This document shows positions 1 to 7,387 of a stretch of 64,000 nucleotides of DNA, one piece after another (the first letter of the stretch is position 1; each line of letters opens with the position of its first letter). The position numbers and the translations under genes were made by a program. This stretch comes from CBDBJK01 sp965206395 (lineage in GTDB: Bacteria; Chloroflexota; Dehalococcoidia; Lucifugimonadales; CATOSD01). The notes below the pieces were generated by a model. It was not told the origin of the DNA, ran no database searches, and was given only the letters and a program-made list of their open reading frames with translations. Location of the stretch: the NCBI GenBank assembly GCA_965206395.1, contig CBDBJK010000027.1, positions 1 to 64,000 on the forward strand. The letters are read 5' to 3'.

Positions 1-212
1 GGGCCAGCCATGTCCCCATTATCCGCCCTCGGAATCCCACCAAAGCCACTCAAATTGACTGCCCCCGGTACATGGCTGGTGGTGTATTGTTCTGGCTGTC
101 TTGCGTCGATCACCCGTACTTTCGGGTCGGTGAGATGGTCGGCTAGCCAATCCGTTTCCGTAAGAAGCTCGGGATGCGCGTAGCCACGATCTTGTATAGG
201 GAGGGGTTGCAT
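1..212 (-). CDS. Sulfurtransferase (rhodanese domain), 5' part only
   Basis: An open frame runs leftward from an ATG at 212-210 to the window edge, giving about 70 codons with no stop. A GGAGG-type ribosome site lies 7-8 bases upstream of the ATG. The translation contains VRVIDARQPEQYTTSHVPGA (about residues 33-52) followed by VNLSGF. This is the start of a rhodanese domain as found in thiosulfate/3-mercaptopyruvate sulfurtransferases, which move sulfane sulfur to thiol or cyanide acceptors. The catalytic Cys loop would lie beyond the window, so activity cannot be judged. It is divergent from pyrF, and the shared upstream region is about 240 bp. Confidence 0.8.
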   Translation of the reverse strand, partial: MQPLPIQDRGYAHPELLTETDWLADHLTDPKVRVIDARQPEQYTTSHVPGAVNLSGFGGIPRADNGDMAG

Positions 213-390
213 AGCATGCCTCCGATTCAGTTGATTGATGTTGAGCTTGAATTCCCAGATGGATGCCAGTGCTTTCATAAACACTTCATCCTGAGATAGC
301 ACAGACTATATGACCATCGCCAATGTTGTCAATTGCCATTCAGCCTATATGGAAAATCCGGCGCTAGCATTCACAAGACCCACTAATAGC

Positions 391-419
391 TTGCTCCGTC
401 GATGCGCTATGCTTAAAAT
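391..419 (+). promoter_or_regulatory. Candidate sigma70-type promoter of pyrF
   Basis: TTGCTC at 391-396 and TAAAAT at 414-419 are separated by 17 bases, about 34 bases before the pyrF GTG. Each hexamer is close to consensus. This is a motif match only. Confidence 0.4.
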
Positions 420-452
420 GTTGTCACACCATCGAAATACACAGGAGGCTCA

Positions 453-1379
453 GTGAACACATTCGTCAAGAGACTCGCAGCGGCGTCGCGAACGAACCAG
501 AGCCTTGTCTGCATTGGGCTTGACCCTGATCCTGACTTGATGGCTGTGCCCGACGTGGCCGAGTTCAACAAGGCCATTGTCGATGCCACGAAAGACCTTG
601 TGTGCGCCTATAAGCCCAACCTGCCGTTTTACGAAGCCCTTGGCCTTCCGGGATTCAACGCTCTGGGCAAAACCATATCCCACATCAGAGCCGTTGCCCC
701 GGACGTAGTCATCATCGGCGACGGCAAACGCGGAGACATCGCCTCTACCAACGTCATGTACGCAAAGGCCATGTTCGATGTCTGGGGGTTCGACGCCATT
801 ACGGTCAACGCATACGGAGGCGGCGAGTCGCTGGAGCCGTTTCTTGAATACGAAGACCGGGGGACAATCGTCTGGTGTCGCTCCTCCAACCCTGGGGCCA
901 AGGAGCTTCAGGACATCATGTTGACCTCCGACGAAGGCGTCCGACTCCCTAATCGGAACAAGGTCGGACTCTCCGACTCCTTCAAAGGAACCAGGTCGGA
1001 GTCCGTCCCTACGGACCGACCCTTCGGAGAGATACCACTTTACGAGTGGATGGCAAAGCTCGCTTCCGGCTGGAACTCTCGCGGCAATGTGGGGCTGGTC
1101 GTAGGCTCGACGTATCCAGAACAGCTTAGAGTAGTCCGCGCGCATTCTCCGGGAATGCCCATCCTGATACCTGGAATCGGCGCGCAGGGAGGCGACCTGG
1201 AAAGCTCGGTCAAGCTCGGTCTGGATGAGAAGGTGTCCAACATAATAATAAGCTCGTCTCGCGGTATTACATACGCCTCCCGCGACGAAAAGCATTATGC
1301 CGATGCTGCTCGTGAGGCGGCTGGAAATCTGCAAGAGCGTGTCAACCGTATCCTACTAGAGATGGGAAGAGGCTGGTGA
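453..1379 (+). CDS. pyrF: Orotidine-5'-phosphate decarboxylase (type 2) with in-frame repeat insertion
   Basis: This is the last enzyme of de novo UMP synthesis, converting OMP to UMP plus CO2 in the cytoplasm. The catalytic motif DGKRGDIASTN is at residues 90-100 (D90, K92, D95). The phosphate-binding end LIPGIGAQGGD is also present, as in the type 2 PyrF family. The start is GTG at 453, preceded by AGGAGG. The protein has 308 residues, about 30 more than I expect for this family. The excess lies at residues 163-193, between LQDI and PLYE, where the DNA (941-1031) matches a dispersed repeat. The insert keeps the frame and lies away from the catalytic motif. The stop overlaps the next gene by 4 bases. 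Confidence 0.95.
   Translation: MNTFVKRLAAASRTNQSLVCIGLDPDPDLMAVPDVAEFNKAIVDATKDLVCAYKPNLPFYEALGLPGFNALGKTISHIRAVAPDVVIIGDGKRGDIASTNVMYAKAMFDVWGFDAITVNAYGGGESLEPFLEYEDRGTIVWCRSSNPGAKELQDIMLTSDEGVRLPNRNKVGLSDSFKGTRSESVPTDRPFGEIPLYEWMAKLASGWNSRGNVGLVVGSTYPEQLRVVRAHSPGMPILIPGIGAQGGDLESSVKLGLDEKVSNIIISSSRGITYASRDEKHYADAAREAAGNLQERVNRILLEMGRGW
941..1031 (+). repeat. Dispersed palindromic repeat inside pyrF
   Basis: These 91 bases match, in inverted orientation and with scattered substitutions, bases 6492-6583 in the gap between atpF and atpH. The repeat contains short hairpins such as GTCCGT/ACGGAC around 1001-1016. It encodes pyrF residues 163-193 (GVRLPNRNKVGLSD onward). It resembles in concept the palindromic elements known inside Rickettsia genes, though no homology to them is claimed. 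Confidence 0.8.
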
Positions 1380-1564
1380 TAGAGCTGCACATGGGCACTG
1401 TGGTGCGCTTGAAGAAGGTTCATCCTTGCGGCGAATTCAATTGGGAGGTCGTGAGACTAGGCGCAGACATTGGGTTGCGATGCCTGGGCTGCAAAAGACG
1501 CGTGCTATTGCCCAGGTCTGCACTCGAAAAGAGGGTGAAGGAAATCGTTGCCCCCCAAGTTTGA
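1376..1564 (+). CDS. DUF951 family protein
   Basis: This 62-residue protein has the DUF951 pattern: VVRLKKVHPCG, then WEVVRLGADIGLRCLGC and VLLPRSALEKRVK. The conserved cysteines (HPCG and CLGC) suggest a small metal or nucleic-acid binding fold. No function is established. The start is GTG at 1376, overlapping the pyrF stop by 4 bases, which suggests translational coupling. An in-frame ATG at 1391 would shorten it by five residues. The family is often found as a short gene in Firmicutes and Chloroflexota. Confidence 0.8.
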   Translation: MIELHMGTVVRLKKVHPCGEFNWEVVRLGADIGLRCLGCKRRVLLPRSALEKRVKEIVAPQV

Positions 1565-1796
1565 TGGATTGATGAATGAGTTTATCGTCACTAAATGGGC
1601 GGCATTATCGATGAAGTTGGGCTGCCCGTGTTCCGCGCCGCCATATAGAAATCAGTACGCTAACCGCGCATTTAGAGAAGCCTTTCAGTCTGACACCGTT
1701 TTACGCCGTGCGCGCTCCTTTAGCTCCGTTGACACGAGCATTGCGCAGGCATAAAATGAGTTTAAGCTTCGTCTAAGGATATGGAGGAATTGGTCG

Positions 1797-2366
1797 ATGT
1801 TGGAAATGGTCATAGACAGCATCCGCGTGAGCCTGATGAACTACCAGAGGGTGGTCATACTCAAGGTAAAGGACACCGACCGCTACCTTCCCATTTGGAT
1901 TGGCCCAAACGAGGCGGATTCGATTGCACTTAAACTGCAAGACGTTTCAGTTCCGCGCCCCCTCACTCACGATCTGCTAGGGTCAGTTATATCTGACTTG
2001 GGCGCGTCAGTCGATCATATCGTTGTATCCGACCTGAGCAACGACACGTTCTATGCCAAGATCATTTTGAGCCAGAACGGGAACACACTGGAAATCGACT
2101 CCCGCCCCAGCGACGCGATTGCGCTGGCCGTACGGTCGAAGTCGCCTATCTTCGCTGAAGAGGCCGTGCTGGAAAAGGGTGGCGTCCAGATGGACATGGA
2201 ATCTGGAAAGCCTGTTGTCCCTGACCAAGATGGTGAAGAGGCGCAGCCTATGAATGAAGACGAACTTAAGCGTCTCTCTGCCTTCACGGATTTTATCGAT
2301 AGCCTGAACCTGGAAAACCTGGGCAAGGAGGAGAGTCCTCCCGCTGGAAGTTCTGAGTCAGAATAA
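1797..2366 (+). CDS. DUF151 / bifunctional nuclease family protein
   Basis: The core DUF151 domain covers about residues 1-125, with RYLPIWIGPNEADSIAL (29-45), RPLTHDLL and IDSRPSDAIALAVR. Members have been described as bifunctional (RNase and DNase) nucleases, for example in plants and as MmcA/BFN in bacteria. The C-terminal section, DELKRLSAFTDFIDSLNLEN, is acidic and helical and resembles the UVR-like tail found in this family. The ATG at 1797 follows GGAGGAATTGGTCG. About 230 bp of apparently empty sequence separates it from the DUF951 gene. A strong hairpin terminator follows directly, so it probably closes the transcription unit. Confidence 0.88.
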   Translation: MLEMVIDSIRVSLMNYQRVVILKVKDTDRYLPIWIGPNEADSIALKLQDVSVPRPLTHDLLGSVISDLGASVDHIVVSDLSNDTFYAKIILSQNGNTLEIDSRPSDAIALAVRSKSPIFAEEAVLEKGGVQMDMESGKPVVPDQDGEEAQPMNEDELKRLSAFTDFIDSLNLENLGKEESPPAGSSESE

Positions 2367-2394
2367 CCCCAACAATCAAACGATTTTAATTCTC

Positions 2395-2439
2395 AAGGCC
2401 CTGCATCCTTCTGCGGAGAGATGCGGGGCCTTTCCTTTT
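2395..2439 (+). terminator. Intrinsic terminator after the DUF151 gene
   Basis: A 13-bp GC-rich stem (AAGGCCCTGCATC paired with GATGCGGGGCCTT, one G-U pair) is followed by TTTCCTTTT. Confidence 0.85.
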
Positions 2440-2751
2440 GCCGAGAAACAGTCAGGTGCTGGCCGAAGCTCTGAATTAATGAGGTATCATGTCATCGACG
2501 AACACGGTAAATTTTTCGTAAGTGTTCATACCTCTCTTGTAATAGCTTGTCGAATGGCTTTAGACAATGTTTAATATCAGTAGACCGAAGCGGATGATCG
2601 AGGATTGAAAAATGGTCAAACTGGCTGGCTATCGAGCAATCCCAACCGCATGGTCGCCCACCATCGTTGTTCTTTCGATAAGGATGAGATATGAATGGTA
2701 ACTATCATGAATGATTCTTGCATGGCTCACATGAAAAGGCAGGTTAGATAG
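2440..2751. other. Gap without recognised gene
   Basis: This AT-richer stretch of about 310 bp lies between the DUF151 terminator and the glycosidase-like gene. I see no open frame with a credible ribosome site and no RNA motif. It probably holds the promoter of the downstream gene. Confidence 0.4.
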
Positions 2752-4009
2752 GTGAAAGCGAAACGTCTCATTATTTACGTTGCGATAGCCTTCGTCGTTC
2801 TTGTAGTCCTGGGCATCTTGAGGCAGGGCAGGGACAGTTCAGAGCCGGTGAGCGACGCCGGGATTACAGAGAGCCTGGGAATTCCTGGGGACTATCGCTC
2901 TTTGTATTCAGAACTGGATGAGAAGATAGATGACTTCAACTCATCCACGCAGTCCGAATTGGGATGGGTCGTCTTACGACAATCTGGTGTTTGGAGCCGA
3001 GTTGCTCACCGCGAACGGCAATCTGGGAGAGGGCCTGCTTACTGAACAGGCATTCGAAGGCAATGTATTGCTTATTCAAGGCTTTAAGAAAATGGGGGTT
3101 GGCGGAGTCAAGATTAGCCTGAATTACCCCTTGCTGACAGAAGAGTTCCCCCGTTCAGATGAGTACCTGGAGTTTTACAGAAAGGTTTTGCAAGAGCTTA
3201 GAAAAAACGATATGCGTGTGCTAATTCAGGTAAGCCCCATCTTTGCGGATCCTGCTTTCTCCAGCTTAGAGGTTGATTATTCAGGGCTGACCTTGGAGAG
3301 CTATCAGCAGGGGAAAAGACAACAACTGGAGATTATCATTTCAGAACTCAGGCCAGACTACATCACGGTATCTCAGGAGCCAAGCACTGCGGCTGGCAAT
3401 ACCGGCCTGGCCGAATTGAATTCCGTCGAAGGATTTGTTTCAACGGTGGAGAAGGTTATTGAAGGGTTGAATCCTCCTGAAACACTTATTGGAGCAGGCG
3501 TAGGAACCTGGGAAGATACCGAATTCATAACAGAGTTGTCCCAAAATCCCAACATCGACTTTATTGACCTGCACATTTATCCATTGGACAGCGGATTCCG
3601 AAATTATCTAGAGCAAACCGTAGAGATGACAGATATCGCAAAATCGCACGGTAAGAAAGTGGTTATAGGCGAACTGTGGTTATCTAAAGCCTCGGCGAAA
3701 GAAATAAGCGGAGGAGGCGGTATCGCCTCAAGTATAGACAGGTTCAAGAGAGACGCCTTCAGTTTTTGGGAGCCGCTTGACTCTAAATTTCTGGAAACTA
3801 TGATGGACCTGGCTCACTACAAAGAGTTTGAGTTCGTTTCCCCGTTCTGGACCAAATACTTCTTTGCCTATCTTGACTACAGCGAGGAAAACGATGCTCT
3901 ACCATATTCACGAATTGCGATTGAATCGAGCAGAGCGGCAGGGCAGAATATCGCATCTGGAGATTTTACACAGACCGGTTTGGCATATAAAGACTTGATA
4001 GAAAGATGA
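2752..4009 (+). pseudogene. Membrane-anchored TIM-barrel glycoside hydrolase-like protein, frameshifted
   Basis: Two frames make one protein. The first (2752-3045, GTG start) has a signal anchor (about residues 5-23, IYVAIAFVVLVVLGIL) and runs to DDFNSSTQSELG. The second continues from about 2970 in the +1 frame as WDGSSYDNLVFGAELLTANG and stops at 4009. The second part has barrel-like features: VKISLNYPLL, PDYITVSQEPST and DFIDLHIYPLDSG, with Glu and Asp at strand ends as in retaining glycosidases. The break lies in GAATTGGGATGGG, and one base too many would explain it. It may be a true mutation or an assembly error. The substrate cannot be told. It stands alone between two promoter-containing gaps. 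Confidence 0.7.
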
Positions 4010-4134
4010 ACCTACGCCGTATCCGCTCGAATGCTTCAATGACACAATTGTCGTGTTTGCGCCGTAGCATAGGGCATTGCCTGGACTCAAGTGAACGTTT
4101 ACAAAATCTCGTAGCAACTACCTCGTGATTGCAA

Positions 4135-4163
4135 TCGACACCATAAATCAATTGTGATATACT
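4135..4163 (+). promoter_or_regulatory. Likely promoter of the ATP synthase operon
   Basis: TCGACA at 4135-4140 and TATACT at 4158-4163 are separated by 17 bases, with an extended -10 TG just before the second hexamer. The first gene of the operon starts 26 bases downstream. Confidence 0.6.
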
Positions 4164-4188
4164 ACACAAGCTTCAGAGGAAACCCCCT

Positions 4189-4422
4189 ATGAACGCCAGT
4201 GTTATGGGAACCGTGCTCCGGCTGGTGGGTATCGGCTGGTATGTTGCAATCTGCATCGGAGGCGGAGCAATAGGGGGTCTATGGTTGGATAACAAGCTAG
4301 ACCTCAGCCCGTTGTTTACATTGCTTGGGCTAAGTGTGGGAATAGCGGTTGCGGTCATCGGAATGTACCGACTGCTGATGGCCGTCCTCACAAGCACATC
4401 TGAAAACGAGGAGAGTGAATAG
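4189..4422 (+). CDS. AtpZ/AtpI-family F1Fo ATP synthase accessory protein
   Basis: This 77-residue protein has two membrane segments (about residues 14-33 and 41-64). A glycine-rich first helix (GGGAIGGLWLDNKL) is typical of the small AtpZ/AtpI proteins encoded first in ATP synthase operons. They are thought to assist c-ring assembly or Mg2+ supply. The start ATG at 4189 is preceded by AGAGGA. The stop shares one base with the atpB start, so the two are probably coupled. Confidence 0.8.
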   Translation: MNASVMGTVLRLVGIGWYVAICIGGGAIGGLWLDNKLDLSPLFTLLGLSVGIAVAVIGMYRLLMAVLTSTSENEESE

Positions 4423-5486
4423 TGTCAACGCTTCTGCGTAACCCGAAGGCGCTGACTATTCTAATTATCGCCGGGCTTGTATTAGTAGGCAGCCTTGCGG
4501 GTGGGGCGTTGGGAAACGAGTTCGGCGGCGGATTCTTAAGCACGCCGATAGCTCATATTCAGCTTCCCGCCGAACGTATTGCCTCCGGTGAACTGTTCCT
4601 AGGCTTTCAGATTACCAATACGATGATCGCCACCTGGATTACTATCCTGGTGCTGGTGTCGATTTCCTACCTCGCTACTCGCCGCATAAAAGACGTGCCG
4701 ACAGGATTTCAAAACCTCGTAGAGGTGCTAGTAGAGTTTTTCCTTGACCTGTGTGAGAGCATTGCCGGACCTGAAAAGGCCCGGCGTTTTTTGCCACTCG
4801 TTATGACTATCTTCCTGTTTATTATGATCGCTAACTGGACAGGCGTTCTGCCAGGCTTCGGCACTATCGGTAGAATCGAAACGGTGGAAGAGGCCATCCA
4901 TCACGCCGAAAGCGAAGCGGAAAAAGACGGTGAAGAGGCTAATCTCAGCGAAATCAGGCTACAGGTCTTCGAAGGCGACGGTTCATTTGGCTTTGTGGCC
5001 TTCGGGTCGCTCGAAGACGAGATTACGGCAGAGGAGTACGAGGAGCACGGGGTAGGGTCAGGTCAGCAGGCCGGTATCCTTGTCCCGTTCCTTCGCAGCG
5101 CCAACACGTCGGTGAACACCACCCTGGCGATAGCCCTGGTCGCAATGGTCACAGTACACTTCTGGGGGCTTAGTGCGCTTGGAATCCTCGGTCACCTTGG
5201 CAAGTATATAAACTTCAAGGACGGCCCAATCGGATTCTTCGTGGGTATCCTGGAGGCTATCGGCGAGGTTGCAAGGATCATAAGCTTCACCTTCCGTCTT
5301 TTCGGGAACATCTTCGCGGGCGAGGTCTTGCTTGTGGCTATGGCGTTCTTGTTGCCAATGGTGGGCATAATCCCTTTCCTGGGACTGGAACTGTTTGTTG
5401 GCGTAATTCAGGCCTTTATTTTCGCCATGCTGACGCTCGTGTTTGCGACGCTGGCGACTATCAGCCACGGGGCGGAAGGACACTAG
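4422..5486 (+). CDS. atpB: ATP synthase Fo subunit a
   Basis: Subunit a forms the two proton half-channels of Fo next to the c-ring. The hallmark helix is present: IISFTFRLFGNIFAGEVLL holds the essential Arg. QAFIFAMLTLVFATLATISH closes the protein. It is long at 354 residues, because an acidic soluble stretch of about 70 residues (roughly 155-222) lies between the helix ending TGVLPGFGTIG and the SANTSVNTTLAIAL helix. The stretch is rich in Glu and Asp and likely lies in an exposed loop. The start is GTG at 4422, overlapping the previous stop by one base. Confidence 0.95.
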   Translation: MSTLLRNPKALTILIIAGLVLVGSLAGGALGNEFGGGFLSTPIAHIQLPAERIASGELFLGFQITNTMIATWITILVLVSISYLATRRIKDVPTGFQNLVEVLVEFFLDLCESIAGPEKARRFLPLVMTIFLFIMIANWTGVLPGFGTIGRIETVEEAIHHAESEAEKDGEEANLSEIRLQVFEGDGSFGFVAFGSLEDEITAEEYEEHGVGSGQQAGILVPFLRSANTSVNTTLAIALVAMVTVHFWGLSALGILGHLGKYINFKDGPIGFFVGILEAIGEVARIISFTFRLFGNIFAGEVLLVAMAFLLPMVGIIPFLGLELFVGVIQAFIFAMLTLVFATLATISHGAEGH

Positions 5487-5548
5487 AGGCTGTCCGACTT
5501 GGCCGTACGGCTTACTTAACCAATAAATCCTAATTAAGAGGAGAGGTA

Positions 5549-5776
5549 ATGATAGAAGGAGATATCCTAAACATTGGTGCGGGACTTGCCATCGGGCTTG
5601 GGGCGATAGGGCCGGGGCTGGGCATTGGAATTCTCGCGGCAAAGGCAATGGAAGCTCTAGGCCGTAACCCTGAGGCCGCAGGCCCGATTCAGCAAAATAT
5701 GATTCTAGCCATCGCCTTCGCCGAAGCCATCGCAATTTATGCGCTGGTGGTAGCAATTATCATCAAGTTTGTCTAG
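5549..5776 (+). CDS. atpE: ATP synthase Fo subunit c
   Basis: This is a 75-residue two-helix hairpin that forms the rotor ring. The polar loop RNPE is at residues 39-42 and the ion-carrying Glu is E59 in AFAEAIAIYALV. Position 26 is Ile where Na+-type subunits carry Gln, and E59 is followed by Ala, not Ser or Thr. The sequence therefore points to H+ rather than Na+ coupling. The ATG at 5549 is preceded by AAGAGGAGAGG. Confidence 0.96.
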   Translation: MIEGDILNIGAGLAIGLGAIGPGLGIGILAAKAMEALGRNPEAAGPIQQNMILAIAFAEAIAIYALVVAIIIKFV

Positions 5777-5843
5777 TCGAAACACCAAAGTGCGTATCCA
5801 TCTTCACTGCCCTTCGGGGTCGGGAGAATCTTAAGGAGAAGGC

Positions 5844-6347
5844 ATGGAGGCCTTAGGAATTAGCTTACCTGGATTAATCACCCAGTTAATCAGCTTTGTT
5901 ATCCTGTTCGCGTTGCTATCAAAGCTCCTTTACAAGCCGATAATAAACGCGCTCGATCAGCGTTCCAACCGGATCAAGGAGAGCCTGGAAAGCGTCGAAC
6001 GGGTTCGGGAAGAGGCCGCCCGCTCTCAAGAGGAGATGCAGCAGCAGATAACCGAGGCCCGCTCAGAAGGCCAAAATCTGATAGCCCAGGCCAGAGAAGT
6101 CGCTGACCGTTTCCGAGAGGAAGAGATTGCAAAGGCCAGAGAGGACATACGGGCTGAGAGGGTCAGGGCCGAGGCCACCATCCAGAGAGAGCGCGACGGA
6201 GCCATTGAGGAGCTACGCCGTGAATTCGCTGGACTGGCTATCACGGCAGCGGAGCGTGTAATCTCGCGCTCCCTTGATGAATCAGCCCATCGGGAATTGA
6301 TAGATCAGGTCTTGGAAGAAGGATCGCAGGTCAATCGAAGCAACTAA
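5844..6347 (+). CDS. atpF: ATP synthase Fo subunit b
   Basis: This is the peripheral stalk subunit. One N-terminal membrane helix (about residues 8-27, LPGLITQLISFVILFALLSK) is followed by a long charged coiled coil ending in AAERVISRSLDE, the part that meets delta. The length of 167 residues is normal. AAGGAG lies before the ATG at 5844. A MITE-like element begins 36 bases after the stop and separates it from atpH. Confidence 0.95.
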   Translation: MEALGISLPGLITQLISFVILFALLSKLLYKPIINALDQRSNRIKESLESVERVREEAARSQEEMQQQITEARSEGQNLIAQAREVADRFREEEIAKAREDIRAERVRAEATIQRERDGAIEELRREFAGLAITAAERVISRSLDESAHRELIDQVLEEGSQVNRSN

Positions 6348-6377
6348 ACCGTTTATGAAGTTTTGTTAGCTGTTCTA
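6348..6377. repeat. Possible solo IS/MITE end
   Basis: GTTTTGTTAGCTGTTC followed by TAA resembles the right terminus of the 880-bp IS elements found at 43.8 and 46.9 kb, and sits just before the MITE-like element. It could be a relic of an earlier insertion. Confidence 0.35.
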
Positions 6378-6383
6378 AAATAA

Positions 6384-6620
6384 GAGCGCCTAACAAAACC
6401 ACAATGTCATTCTGAACGAAGAGAAGAATCTAAGCGCCCCATATCGTGATGGCAAAGGCTTATCCTTTCACGGAAGGATCGTCGCAGGCTCCTCTCCGAA
6501 GAGTCGGTCCGTGGGGACGGACTACGACCTGGGTTCCTTTGAAGGAATCGGAGAGTCCGACCCAATTCCAATTAAGGAGTCGGACGGAATGACATAAGTA
6601 GGTTCTTTTGTTAGGGCCTC
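6384..6620. mobile_element. MITE-like element (237 bp) between atpF and atpH
   Basis: The ends are GAGCGCCTAACAAAACC on the left and GGTTCTTTTGTTAGGGCCTC on the right. Both resemble the termini of the IS427-type elements at 43797-44676 and 46965-47844. Both ends abut TAA (6381-6383 and 6621-6623), the same duplication seen around those elements. It contains no open frame. Inside are a dispersed TCATTCTGAACGAAG-type sequence at about 6409 and the inverted relative of the pyrF repeat. It probably moves in trans using that transposase family. It splits the operon DNA but leaves all genes intact. Confidence 0.7.
6492..6583 (-). repeat. Inverted relative of the pyrF repeat
   Basis: Its reverse complement aligns along its length with 941-1031, sharing blocks such as GGTCGGACTCTCCGA and CCTTCAAAGGAACC. 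The pyrF copy is coding; this one lies within the MITE-like element. Confidence 0.8.
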
Positions 6621-6644
6621 TAATTCAAAATGTAGGAAGGGACT

Positions 6645-7184
6645 ATGCCAAGAGCCGCTTCGTCTAGACGGTTCGCTCAGGCAGTATTTCAACTGGCCTT
6701 GGAAAACGATGAAGTGGACAGGTGGCTTGACGACCTGACGCTTCTAGCCGATGCCCTGGAAAACCAGGAGTTTTCGGAGTTTCTTGACGCGCCGCAATTG
6801 TCCGTCAATCAGAAGACAGAGGTCATCAAGAGCGCCTTGGGCGATTCCGTAAGCCAACTGGCAATCAATCTGATCTCACTCCTCGCTTCCCGCAATCTCG
6901 CCCTCATTACGCCTGACATTGTGGAGCAGTACCAAAAGCTACTCGACGAACATCGCGGCATAGAGAGGGCAGAGGTCGTCTCTGCCATTCCTCTGGACGA
7001 TTCGCAGCGCCAGCAGGTGTCTGACCTCCTCCAGGGAATAGTTGGGAAAGAGGTGCGGCTGAACACGCGCGTAGAGCCTCAGATTCTGGGTGGGTTTGTT
7101 GCGCGAGTCGGAGACCGTGTTATAGACGGCAGCACCAGGACGAAGCTATATGAGATGCGACGCGGTATCGTCCAGCGACTCTAA
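6645..7184 (+). CDS. atpH: ATP synthase F1 subunit delta
   Basis: The delta (OSCP) subunit connects the top of F1 to the b stalk. It has 179 residues. The N-terminal helical bundle starts RFAQAVFQLALENDEVDRWL. The C-terminal signature is EVRLNTRVEPQILGGFVARVGDRVIDGS. The ATG at 6645 follows GAAGGG. It is separated from atpF by the 237-bp insertion, so transcription must pass through the element's hairpins to reach it unless a new promoter lies there. Confidence 0.95.
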   Translation: MPRAASSRRFAQAVFQLALENDEVDRWLDDLTLLADALENQEFSEFLDAPQLSVNQKTEVIKSALGDSVSQLAINLISLLASRNLALITPDIVEQYQKLLDEHRGIERAEVVSAIPLDDSQRQQVSDLLQGIVGKEVRLNTRVEPQILGGFVARVGDRVIDGSTRTKLYEMRRGIVQRL

Positions 7185-7256
7185 TTGATTTCTATAAGTG
7201 CGCAACGTTTGCGCAATGCTTTTTGAACGTAAAACTAATATTTAGGCTGAGGCTTG

Positions 7257-7319
7257 GCCCCCTCTCTAGCTCTCCCCTCCTTCCGCGGAAGGACGGCAGG
7301 GGAAGGTTAGGATGAGGGT
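7257..7319. repeat. GC-rich intergenic hairpin repeat
   Basis: A CCTCTCTAGCTCTCCCCTCC motif is followed by the palindrome TCCTTCCGCGGAAGGA and a GGTTAGGATGAGGG tail. Related copies lie near 14.9, 19.4 and 23.4 kb. Confidence 0.7.
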
Positions 7320-7387
7320 ATCCGACACGCCAATACAACGTGAATTAAGAATCCTCAACTGAGGATTGAAACAGCATGGAGGCTGAT

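Noticed and set aside
450..1334. Long open frame opposite pyrF
   Set aside because: It is an antisense shadow of the well-supported pyrF gene, with no family pattern or ribosome site.
1548..1754. 68-codon frame after the DUF951 gene
   Set aside because: It overlaps the DUF951 end, has no ribosome site and no recognisable pattern.
5058..5756. 232-codon minus-strand frame over atpB and atpE
   Set aside because: It lies antisense to two certain genes and its composition is that of a shadow frame.
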